From Pseudomonadota bacterium (GTDB lineage Bacteria > Desulfobacterota > JADFVX01): a stretch of 19,964 nucleotides of DNA. A program made the position numbers and the translations under genes. The notes below the pieces were generated by a model. It searched no databases. It had not been told where the DNA came from and saw nothing but the letters and a program-made list of their open reading frames with translations. Shown here one piece after another: positions 7,642 to 14,330 of this stretch. The stretch lies in assembly GCA_015222755.1 (NCBI GenBank), contig JADFVX010000131.1, positions 1 to 19,964 on the forward strand, read 5' to 3'. Within the stretch, counting starts at the first letter, position 1. Every line of letters begins with the position of its first letter.

Positions 7642-7655
7642 TTAGAGATCTCTAA
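7642..7655. repeat. perfect 14-base palindrome
   Basis: TTAGAGATCTCTAA reads the same on both strands and lies between the CBS stop codon and the terminator hairpin. It could be a protein-binding site or simply chance. It is short and has no second copy in the window. Confidence 0.3.
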
Positions 7656-7662
7656 ATTTATT

Positions 7663-7698
7663 AAACCCCGGCGACTCAATGTCCCGGGGTTTTTGTTT
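7663..7698. terminator. bidirectional rho-independent terminator between the CBS gene and yciH
   Basis: AAACCCCGG (7663-7671) pairs with CCGGGGTTT (7684-7692) across a 12-base loop and is followed by TTGTTTTC. On the minus strand the same stem is followed by TTTAATAAATTTA, so it can serve both convergent genes. Confidence 0.8.
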
Positions 7699-7798
7699 TC
7701 TGCCTTTCCTGTTTACGGCATAGCTTTTTAACTTTGCTAATATACTGAAGGCGCTTAGCTATTCTCAGGATAAAGTGCTCCCGGGACACAACTTCCCA

Positions 7799-8167
7799 TC
7801 ATCCCCCTGCCGCCTTTGCCTTGTAGCCAAGCTTTTCAAGTTCTGCCATCAGCCGCTCCCTGTGCTCCCCCTGTATCTCGACAAGGCCGTTCTTTACTGA
7901 ACCGCCTGTGCCGCACAACTTTTTCAGCTTTTTCCCCAGATCCTTGAGGGCTTTATCTTCAAGGGGCAGGCCGGTGATGACTATTACCGTCTTGCCGCCA
8001 CGGCCGCTCAGCTCACGACGGAGCCGGACGATGCCGTCGGCAGGTGTTTTCTGGTCACCGACCTTTTTATCCTTCCGGCAGCTACAGCTATCGGACCTCT
8101 TGCCGCAATTGGGGCAGAACCGCCCCTCTTCACTGGAATAGACCCTTCTGATGTTGCTGTCCGACAT
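7799..8167 (-). CDS. yciH: SUI1/eIF1-family translation initiation factor, YciH type
   Basis: This 122-residue protein has a small N-terminal cysteine motif (FCPNCGKRSDSCSC, about residues 17-30) that looks like a metal-binding knuckle. The SUI1 domain follows, with RRELSGRGGKTVIVITGL and the typical KLKKLCGTGGSVKNGLVEIQG segment. YciH relatives bind the 30S subunit and influence start-site fidelity; a physiological role in bacteria is less settled. It starts seven bases after the ettA stop, with AGG seven bases upstream of its ATG, and must be co-transcribed with ettA. Length and domain order are normal for the family. Confidence 0.9.
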   Translation of the reverse strand: MSDSNIRRVYSSEEGRFCPNCGKRSDSCSCRKDKKVGDQKTPADGIVRLRRELSGRGGKTVIVITGLPLEDKALKDLGKKLKKLCGTGGSVKNGLVEIQGEHRERLMAELEKLGYKAKAAGG

Positions 8168-8174
8168 TGCAGAC

Positions 8175-9857
8175 CTATCTTGTCAGGTGACGGTACTTGA
8201 TGCGGTGCGGCTGGTCGGCATCCACACCGAGTCTCGCCTTCCTGTCCGCCTCATATTCCGTATAGTTACCATCAAACCATACCACTTTCGAGTCACCCTC
8301 GAAGGCCAGTATATGGGTGGCTACTCTGTCTAGGAACCAGCGGTCGTGGCTGATAATTACTGCGCAACCGGCGAAATTCCCAATGGCCTCTTCCAGCGCA
8401 CGCAGGGTATTTACATCTAGGTCGTTTGTAGGCTCATCGAGGAGGAGAACATTGCATCCCCCCTTCAGCATAGTTGCAAGGTGTACCCGGTTACGCTCAC
8501 CGCCGGAGAGCAGGCCGACCTTTTTCTGCTGGTCCGTACCGGCAAAGTTGAACCTCGAAACATAGGCCCGTGAGTTAACTTCCTTCGGACCGATCTGTAT
8601 CATCTCCTTACCCTCGGATATCACTTCCCAGATGCTCTTTTCCGGGTCCAGATCGTCACGGCTCTGATCCACATATGCAAGATCCACCGTCTGGCCCAGC
8701 TTGACCGTTCCGGAGTCGGGCTCCTCCTGTCCGGTAATCATCCTGAAAAGGGTCGTCTTTCCTGCACCGTTGGGGCCGATGACACCTATGATACCGCCAG
8801 CCGGCAGCGAAAAGGTCATACCATCTACAAGCAGCTTGTCGTCATAGCCCTTGCTTACATCCTTTACATCTATCACCACGTCACCGAGACGACGACCCGG
8901 CGGGATAAATATCTGTAGGTCTTTTGCCTGCTTTTCAGCGGCACCAGAGACGAGCTCCTCGTAAGACTTGATCCTCGCCTTGGACTTGGCGTGCCGCCCC
9001 TTGGGGCTCATCCTTATCCACTCCAGCTCGCGCGCCATTGTCTTCTGGCGCTCACTCTCCCCCTTTTCCTCCTGCCTCAGCTTCTCCTGTTTCTGCTCAA
9101 GCCAACTGGAGTAATTCCCCTTCCATGGGATACCCTGCCCGCGGTCAAGTTCCAGTATCCAGCCCGCAACATTATCGAGAAAATAGCGGTCGTGGGTAAC
9201 GGCGATGACCGTCCCCTCGTAACGCTGAAGATGCTGCTCCAACCACCCGACGGTCTCTGCATCCAGGTGGTTTGTCGGCTCATCAAGTAGAAGAACCTCG
9301 GGCTTCTGCAAGAGGAGGCGGCAGAGCGCAACGCGCCGCTTTTCCCCCCCGGAAAGTACCTTTATCGATGTATCACCATCGGGACAGCGCAGGGCGTCCA
9401 TGGCCATCTCCAGGCGGCTGTCCAGCTCCCATGCGTCAAGACGCTCCAGTTTTTCCTGCACCTCGGCCTGACGGTCGCAGAGCGCCGTCATCTCGTCGTC
9501 AGACATGGGCTCAGCAAACTTTGCGTTGATATCGTTAAACTCCGCCAGCAGATCGACCGTCTCCTGCACCGCCTCTTCAACTACCTGCCTTACCGTCTTT
9601 GTTTCATCAAGCTGCGGCTCCTGCTCCAGGTAACCCACACGGTAGCCGGGCGAGAGGGATATCTGGCCGTCGTACTCCTTGTCCACACCGGCAAGTATTC
9701 GCAGGAGCGAAGACTTGCCCGATCCGTTGAGACCGAGAACGCCGATCTTGGCACCGTAGAAATAGGACAGGTAGATATCCTTCAGCACCGGTTTTTTATT
9801 GTAAAACTTGCTCACCCCCGACATGGAGTAGATGACTTTATCCGGCTGGTCACTCAT
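8175..9857 (-). CDS. ettA: ABC-F translation factor EttA (energy-dependent translational throttle)
   Basis: This 560-residue protein has two ABC ATPase domains and no membrane segment. The first Walker A is GLNGSGKSS (residues 42-50), with signature LSGGEKRRV and Walker B LLLDEPTNHLD. The second is GPNGAGKTT, with LSGGERNRV and LLLDEPTNDLD. The long insert after YLEQEPQLD (about 95-150) is the EttA arm that touches ribosomal protein L1, and the charged linker between the domains carries the tRNA-interaction (PtIM) region. EttA binds the ribosomal E site and gates entry into elongation according to ATP/ADP level. The start is supported by GGAG about ten bases upstream. It is the first gene of an operon with yciH. 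Confidence 0.95.
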   Translation of the reverse strand: MSDQPDKVIYSMSGVSKFYNKKPVLKDIYLSYFYGAKIGVLGLNGSGKSSLLRILAGVDKEYDGQISLSPGYRVGYLEQEPQLDETKTVRQVVEEAVQETVDLLAEFNDINAKFAEPMSDDEMTALCDRQAEVQEKLERLDAWELDSRLEMAMDALRCPDGDTSIKVLSGGEKRRVALCRLLLQKPEVLLLDEPTNHLDAETVGWLEQHLQRYEGTVIAVTHDRYFLDNVAGWILELDRGQGIPWKGNYSSWLEQKQEKLRQEEKGESERQKTMARELEWIRMSPKGRHAKSKARIKSYEELVSGAAEKQAKDLQIFIPPGRRLGDVVIDVKDVSKGYDDKLLVDGMTFSLPAGGIIGVIGPNGAGKTTLFRMITGQEEPDSGTVKLGQTVDLAYVDQSRDDLDPEKSIWEVISEGKEMIQIGPKEVNSRAYVSRFNFAGTDQQKKVGLLSGGERNRVHLATMLKGGCNVLLLDEPTNDLDVNTLRALEEAIGNFAGCAVIISHDRWFLDRVATHILAFEGDSKVVWFDGNYTEYEADRKARLGVDADQPHRIKYRHLTR

Positions 9858-9903
9858 GGCGATTTTTCTCCTTTTCTTAACATGCCCTAAGGCAGGTCCG
9901 ATA

Positions 9904-9944
9904 ATGATGCTCCCCGCTTACAAAGCGGGGCATGCTGCAATCAT
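9904..9944 (-). repeat. structured hairpin element, copy A, in the ettA leader
   Basis: CCCCGCTT (9912-9919) and AAGCGGGG (9923-9930) form a perfect eight-base stem with a three-base loop. ATGAT (9904-9908) and ATCAT (9940-9944) form an outer pair. Read on the minus strand, the core is ATGCCCCGCTTTGTAAGC, nearly identical to copy B. No T-run follows on either strand, so it is not a standard terminator. Confidence 0.55.
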
Positions 9945-9965
9945 CTCGTCATTTTAATGCGGCAC

Positions 9966-9974
9966 AGTATAACA
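9966..9974 (-). promoter_or_regulatory. extended -10 promoter of ettA-yciH
   Basis: On the minus strand TGT precedes TATACT (9966-9971), giving an extended -10 element. A convincing -35 hexamer is not seen (TGACGG at 16 bases is weak). The transcript would start near 9959, with a leader of about 100 bases that contains hairpin copy A. Confidence 0.5.
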
Positions 9975-10050
9975 CAGGCTCTAATTTCCGTCATCAAGAG
10001 ACAAATATTACTATTTTTAGCAAGACCCCTTTTTCTCTCTACCTTTATTG

Positions 10051-10059
10051 TGTTAGTAT
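10051..10059 (+). promoter_or_regulatory. candidate extended -10 promoter of pckA
   Basis: TGT followed by TAGTAT (10054-10059) forms an extended -10 element. The expected -35 position holds only a pyrimidine-rich tract, so the call is tentative. The leader would be about 46 bases. Confidence 0.4.
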
Positions 10060-10111
10060 GTTGTTTAGCCACAAGATAACGGGCAAACTACTTTAATATT
10101 TGGAGGCAACA

Positions 10112-11713
10112 ATGACAGGCGGCGTACACAATCCGGATTTTGGACTTGATAAGCACGGGATTGAAAATGTTGGACATGTATTCTGGTCCTGTGTGCCTCC
10201 CCTTTTATATGAGCAGTCTATAAAAAGAAGGGTGGGCATTGTTTCCTATCGTGGCCCCCTTGTTGTTAGAACAGGCGATTATACTGGCCGCTCACCTAAA
10301 GACCGCTTTGTTATCGAAGAAGAAACCAGTAAAGACAAGATATGGTGGGGAGAAAGCAACCGCCCCTTCGACGAGGAGAAATTCGACAAAATATTCCTCA
10401 GGATGCAGGCCTACCTTCAAGGGAAGGATGTCTATGTGCAGGACTGCTATGCAGGGGCCGACCCCGATTACCGCATCCCTATCCGCGTCATAACAGAGGA
10501 TGCATGGCATTCACTATTTGCCCGTATCATGTTTATCCGTATCACCGAAGATGAGGAGCTCAGGAAGTTCATCCCTCAGTTTACGGTAGTCAACATACCC
10601 GGCTTTCGCGCCTCTCCCAAACACGACGGTACGAACTCCGAGGCCTTCATCCTCGTCGATATCAAGAAAAAACTGATACTCATCGGCGGTACGAGCTACG
10701 CCGGAGAGATAAAGAAGTCCATCTTCAGCGTAATGAACTATCTCCTCCCGGAAAAAGGCGTACTTTCCATGCACTGCTCCGCCAATAAGGGGGAACGTGG
10801 AGACACGGCGCTCTTCTTCGGCCTTTCCGGCACAGGCAAGACGACGCTCTCTGCCGACCCTGAGCGTTACCTGATCGGTGATGACGAACACGGCTGGAGC
10901 GACAATGGTGTCTTCAACTTCGAAGGCGGCTGCTACGCCAAGGTAATCAACCTTTCACGGCACGCGGAACCTCAGATTTTTGAATGTACACGCCGCTTCG
11001 GCACCATCCTGGAAAACGTCAAGATAGACGCCAGGACGCGGGATATCGACCTCGATGACGCATCGCTGACGGAGAACACCCGTGCAGCATACCCGATTGG
11101 CTTCATCCCGAACCACGAACCGACAGGGCGGGGAAATCATCCGGAAAACATAATCTTTCTTACCTGCGATGCCTTCGGCGTACTGCCTCCAATCTCCAAA
11201 CTTACGCCGGAGCAGGCAATGTATCACTTTATCTCCGGTTACACTGCAAAGGTGGCCGGTACGGAGCGTGGCATCAAGGAGCCTGTAGCTACCTTCAGTT
11301 CATGCTTTGGCGCCGCCTTCATGGTGCGTAAGCCCTCGGTCTACGCTAAGCTTCTCGGCGAAAAGATAAAAACACACAAGGTGCATTGCTGGCTTGTTAA
11401 CACAGGATGGATTGGCGGCCCCTACGGCGTCGGTGAGAGAATATCCATACAGTACACAAGGGCGCTGTTGAACCAGGCCATCGAGGGCACGCTGAAAGAC
11501 GCAACAATGGAGACAGACCCCGTCTTCGGCCTGAGCTATCCCACTAAATGCCACGAAGTCCCGGAGAAGATACTCAACCCGAAGAACTCCTGGGATAAAA
11601 AGAAAGACTACGATAAAAAGGCCCTGCACCTTGCAGAGCTTTTCAGGGAAAACTTCAAGACCTTTGAGAAAGATGTAGACCCGGCAATCTTAAAAGGTGG
11701 CCCTGTCTCTTAG
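10112..11713 (+). CDS. pckA: phosphoenolpyruvate carboxykinase (ATP)
   Basis: This 533-residue cytosolic enzyme decarboxylates and phosphorylates oxaloacetate to PEP using ATP, the first committed step of gluconeogenesis. TGDYTGRSPKDRF is at about residues 54-66. GGTSYAGEIKKS (192-203) is the kinase-1a region, GLSGTGKTT (237-245) is the P-loop, and LIGDDEHGW (254-262) supplies the metal-binding aspartates. The length is that of the ATP-dependent class and unlike the GTP class. ATG 10112 has GGAGG five bases upstream; the earlier in-frame TTG at 10100 overlaps this site and is rejected. The gene is monocistronic and ends at a hairpin terminator. ppdK, the other PEP-forming enzyme here, lies about 8 kb downstream. 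Confidence 0.97.
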   Translation: MTGGVHNPDFGLDKHGIENVGHVFWSCVPPLLYEQSIKRRVGIVSYRGPLVVRTGDYTGRSPKDRFVIEEETSKDKIWWGESNRPFDEEKFDKIFLRMQAYLQGKDVYVQDCYAGADPDYRIPIRVITEDAWHSLFARIMFIRITEDEELRKFIPQFTVVNIPGFRASPKHDGTNSEAFILVDIKKKLILIGGTSYAGEIKKSIFSVMNYLLPEKGVLSMHCSANKGERGDTALFFGLSGTGKTTLSADPERYLIGDDEHGWSDNGVFNFEGGCYAKVINLSRHAEPQIFECTRRFGTILENVKIDARTRDIDLDDASLTENTRAAYPIGFIPNHEPTGRGNHPENIIFLTCDAFGVLPPISKLTPEQAMYHFISGYTAKVAGTERGIKEPVATFSSCFGAAFMVRKPSVYAKLLGEKIKTHKVHCWLVNTGWIGGPYGVGERISIQYTRALLNQAIEGTLKDATMETDPVFGLSYPTKCHEVPEKILNPKNSWDKKKDYDKKALHLAELFRENFKTFEKDVDPAILKGGPVS

Positions 11714-11733
11714 GCAATCAGATGTAAACCTAT

Positions 11734-11779
11734 AAAGGGCCGGTGCTGCTGATAAGCGGTGACCGGCTTTTTTATTTTT
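11734..11779 (+). terminator. rho-independent terminator of pckA (copy 1)
   Basis: GCCGGT (11739-11744) pairs with ACCGGC (11762-11767), and an inner CTGC/GCGG stem encloses the loop TGATAA. A T-rich tract follows. The apical sequence CTGCTGATAAGCG recurs in the terminator at 12588. Confidence 0.85.
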
Positions 11780-11805
11780 GAAAAACTCGTGGTTTTTGGT
11801 ATACT
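11778..11805 (+). promoter_or_regulatory. promoter of the orphan secreted-protein gene
   Basis: TTGAAA (11778-11783) is followed after 16 bases by TATACT (11800-11805), with TG one base ahead of the -10 box (extended -10). The -35 box begins inside the T-tract of the pckA terminator. The leader would be about 30 bases. Confidence 0.6.
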
Positions 11806-11841
11806 TGGGGTGTGGGCCTATAAATATAAAGGGGGGGCAAC

Positions 11842-12570
11842 ATGACAGATCTCTTCAATAAGGTATTTTTACTTACTCTATTTCTTATTCTTTCCTCTCT
11901 ATTAGTGCTATCGGCGACACCTGCAAGCTACGCAGACACGGCAAGAGTTGAAGATGATTGTGCAAGCATGACTATTAGCTCCTCAGATCCGGATACTAAC
12001 GGTGCCTATTATATAGATATGGAAGGCGTGGTGCTTGACAGTTATTATTATTTTGCTGCTATTTTTTTAGATGGCAGCCTGATGGACCATGACTCCAGTT
12101 TTTTCTCAACCTCATTTTCAGCATCTTACGGGCCATACAGTGATGAACATACCTTTCGCCTGGAGATGAGAGGTCATGGGGCAAAGGACATCTGTGTGTC
12201 TTCACTGGAACTCAAGGCAAGTGGCGGAAAAAAAGACCCTGTTGAAATGTCAAATAACATATGCACGGCTATTAAAGAACTCGATGCCGAGGCCTTCAAA
12301 AACAACCCCATACAGCGCAAAAATGCTCTATGCAACAAGTTGAGTGAAGTTGCCTCCCTGGCAGATTATGCGGAAGACTCCAGCGATCCGATCATTAAGA
12401 GTCAATTCTATGTCGATGCAATTGAAAAGCTATCAAAAGACATAGGCGCAAAGATGGACAGCAACTACGGGGGGCAGGCTAAAAATGACTGGATTACGAG
12501 CTCTGATGCACAATCAGAATTATTCCCTATGGTAGAAGAGTTAAGAACTACTCTTCAGGACCTTTTATAA
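11842..12570 (+). CDS. orphan secreted protein of unknown function
   Basis: This 242-residue protein has a clear signal peptide: MTDLFNKV, a long hydrophobic core, and a likely cut after PASYA. The mature part has two regions. Residues about 35-133 look like a beta-rich domain, with many Ser, Tyr, Asp and Phe residues and Cys at DDC and DIC. Residues about 140-242 are helical, with ICTAIKEL, NALCNKLSEV, then NDWITSSDAQSELFPMVEELRTTL. The second region resembles helical C-terminal modules with a DWIT..AQ motif that recur in secreted proteins of environmental bacteria; this is from memory and unverified. Four mature cysteines could form disulphides. The start has GGGGGGG five bases upstream. 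It has its own promoter and terminator. No function is assigned. Confidence 0.7.
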   Translation: MTDLFNKVFLLTLFLILSSLLVLSATPASYADTARVEDDCASMTISSSDPDTNGAYYIDMEGVVLDSYYYFAAIFLDGSLMDHDSSFFSTSFSASYGPYSDEHTFRLEMRGHGAKDICVSSLELKASGGKKDPVEMSNNICTAIKELDAEAFKNNPIQRKNALCNKLSEVASLADYAEDSSDPIIKSQFYVDAIEKLSKDIGAKMDSNYGGQAKNDWITSSDAQSELFPMVEELRTTLQDLL

Positions 12571-12587
12571 AAAGCATTTTTTGAGCT

Positions 12588-12632
12588 TAAAAAGGGCCGG
12601 TACTGCCGATAAGCGCATACCGGCCTTTTTTA
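12588..12632. terminator. bidirectional terminator of the orphan gene and the GGDEF gene (copy 2)
   Basis: GGCCGGTA (12595-12602) pairs with TACCGGCC (12618-12625), followed by TTTTT. On the minus strand the stem is followed by CTTTTTAAG, so it also serves the convergent gene. The loop CTGCCGATAAGCG matches copy 1 except at one base. Confidence 0.85.
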
Positions 12633-12690
12633 TTGTCTTTTTTTTAGCTAGACTTCATAGAAGGGGGATAAGGAGGGCCTTATAAAAATA

Positions 12691-14142
12691 TCAATGGTCA
12701 GCGCTATCGTCGGGGTCAGGGCTTTTGGCCTCGTGAAAAACAACCTGGTCCTTGCCCGCCTTTTTACCTCTGTACATAGCGCTGTCTGCAAGCTGCACAA
12801 GCTGATCTATGGAGTTCATATTGTCGTTTTCAAAGGTTGCCACGCCAACGCTTACGGTGACACCTTCTCCCCGAATTGCCTTGAAGGATGAGGCCCTTAT
12901 GCTTGAGTGCAGCCTTTTTGCCATTTTCATGGCTCCTTCACTTTGGGTGTTCGGCAAGAGGATGACAAACTCCTCTCCACCATAACGGGCGGCAAGGTCA
13001 CTCTCCCTTGCAACTTCATGCACTAGATTGGCTACCTCACACAGAACCACATCACCATTAAGATGTCCATAGCGGTCGTTTACCGTCTTGAAGTTGTCTA
13101 TATCAATAAATATGCAGGAAAGGGCGTTATTGTAACGGCGCGCGCGCGCAAATTCTTCATCGAGGCGGGCATAAAAGTAGTTGTGATTGTAGAGATTGGT
13201 AAGGCCATCTCTCAGGGCAAGCTCTTCCAGGTAAAATTGGGTTGTTTTCATAGATTCAAAAAGCAAGGCATTTTCAAGGGCATTTGCGGATATGTTTGCC
13301 ACAAGAGTGCAAAGTTTGACCACTCTTTCATTGGCGCCATTTCCAAGCTTCGTGGCGGTCCTTAGAAAGAGGGTTCCTATAATGCTCTCTCTCCTGACAA
13401 TAGGTGCTACCACTATGGAATCAAATGCAAGGGCAGCTGTATACTTTTGTACCGAGCGCATCAGGGGGTCATCCTTGATGCTGTCTACAACAACGGTATC
13501 CTTTGTCCTGAGCGCCTCCTCTATCTCCGGATACTTTTCCATATCTATCTTAAGGTCCCGCTGGGGCAGATCATCACTGCTTGCCTTGACCAAAAGCCCC
13601 CCCTTCCCATCGGCACTCACAATAGAACAGCGGGCAACATCCACAACATCAGACATTTTGTCAACGATTGTATCAAGTATATTCAGAGGATTTCTGGAGG
13701 CGGATATGAGCTCTGAGAGCTCTATAAGGAGCAGCAGGTCCTTCTTTTCCAGGCGAGAATAGTACTCCATAGAGCGGCGCAGGTGCGCATCTATACGTGC
13801 CAGGAGCTCTGTCTGGTTTATAGGTTTGGTAACATAGTCATCAGCACCGGCGTTAAGGCCTGCAATGAGCTCTTCCTTTTCAGAACGGGATGTTACCATT
13901 ATTACGGGTATCGCCCGTGTAACATAGTTGGACTTTAATTCAACGCAGACATCTATGCCGTTTTTCCCTGGCATTTCGATATCGAGGATTATAATGTCTG
14001 GGCACTCCCTTTCGACCAGGGATACCACCTCTATGCCGTCCTCAGCCTCGACTATGTCAAATTTTTCAGAAAGAAGGTCTTTAAGAAGCTCTCTGAAAAA
14101 GGCCTCATCATCAACTATTAAGATTTTGTTCTTTTTCGCCAT
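12691..14142 (-). CDS. response regulator with GAF and GGDEF domains (diguanylate cyclase)
   Basis: This 483-residue cytoplasmic protein begins with a receiver domain (1 to about 122) that has DD at 11-12, phospho-acceptor D54, T84 and K106. A short coiled linker (about 128-148) leads to a GAF domain (about 150-295) and a GGDEF domain (about 310-472). The active site GGEEF is at 388-392. The inhibitory-site motif RESD (379-382) lies exactly five residues before it, so the enzyme is probably active and product-inhibited. It makes c-di-GMP from two GTP under control of a phosphorelay; no histidine kinase is nearby. ATG 14142 is chosen because the receiver domain starts there and a good promoter lies just upstream, inside the longer frame. 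Confidence 0.93.
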   Translation of the reverse strand: MAKKNKILIVDDEAFFRELLKDLLSEKFDIVEAEDGIEVVSLVERECPDIIILDIEMPGKNGIDVCVELKSNYVTRAIPVIMVTSRSEKEELIAGLNAGADDYVTKPINQTELLARIDAHLRRSMEYYSRLEKKDLLLLIELSELISASRNPLNILDTIVDKMSDVVDVARCSIVSADGKGGLLVKASSDDLPQRDLKIDMEKYPEIEEALRTKDTVVVDSIKDDPLMRSVQKYTAALAFDSIVVAPIVRRESIIGTLFLRTATKLGNGANERVVKLCTLVANISANALENALLFESMKTTQFYLEELALRDGLTNLYNHNYFYARLDEEFARARRYNNALSCIFIDIDNFKTVNDRYGHLNGDVVLCEVANLVHEVARESDLAARYGGEEFVILLPNTQSEGAMKMAKRLHSSIRASSFKAIRGEGVTVSVGVATFENDNMNSIDQLVQLADSAMYRGKKAGKDQVVFHEAKSPDPDDSADH

Positions 14143-14173
14143 ATCCAACTTAAATTGAGGGATTCGAAATGGA

Positions 14174-14202
14174 AGTATAAAAGACCAAAGGGCAAATATC
14201 AA
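14174..14202 (-). promoter_or_regulatory. promoter of the GGDEF response-regulator gene
   Basis: On the minus strand TTGATA (14197-14202) is followed after 17 bases by TATACT (14174-14179). Transcription would start near 14167, about 25 bases before ATG 14142. Confidence 0.65.
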
Positions 14203-14258
14203 CGCTTTTAAAAAAGAGGATACCTGGCCGCCGCAAAGGGGTAAATATCCCTTCCTTA

Positions 14259-14287
14259 TTGCACAGCGGCTGGAAATCAACTATAAT
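14259..14287 (+). promoter_or_regulatory. promoter of cysH
   Basis: TTGCAC (14259-14264) is followed after 17 bases by a perfect TATAAT (14282-14287). The leader to ATG 14331 would be about 37 bases. The TTG of the -35 box is the start of the longest frame, which is therefore not a start codon. Confidence 0.6.
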
Positions 14288-14330
14288 GCGCATACTTTAC
14301 TTGTTTGGTAGGGTTAGTTTTGAGGGGCAA

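Noticed and set aside
9912..9930. Perfect hairpin before ettA as a terminator
   Set aside because: No T-run follows on either strand, and the likely ettA promoter lies upstream of it, so it is a leader structure.
13138..13150. Alternating GC tract (possible Z-DNA)
   Set aside because: It encodes Arg-Ala-Arg in the GGDEF domain, at FARARRYNN, and is explained by coding.
14143..14280. N-terminal extension of the response regulator frame
   Set aside because: The promoter at 14174-14202 lies inside it, and receiver domains normally begin close to the first beta strand (KILIVDD).
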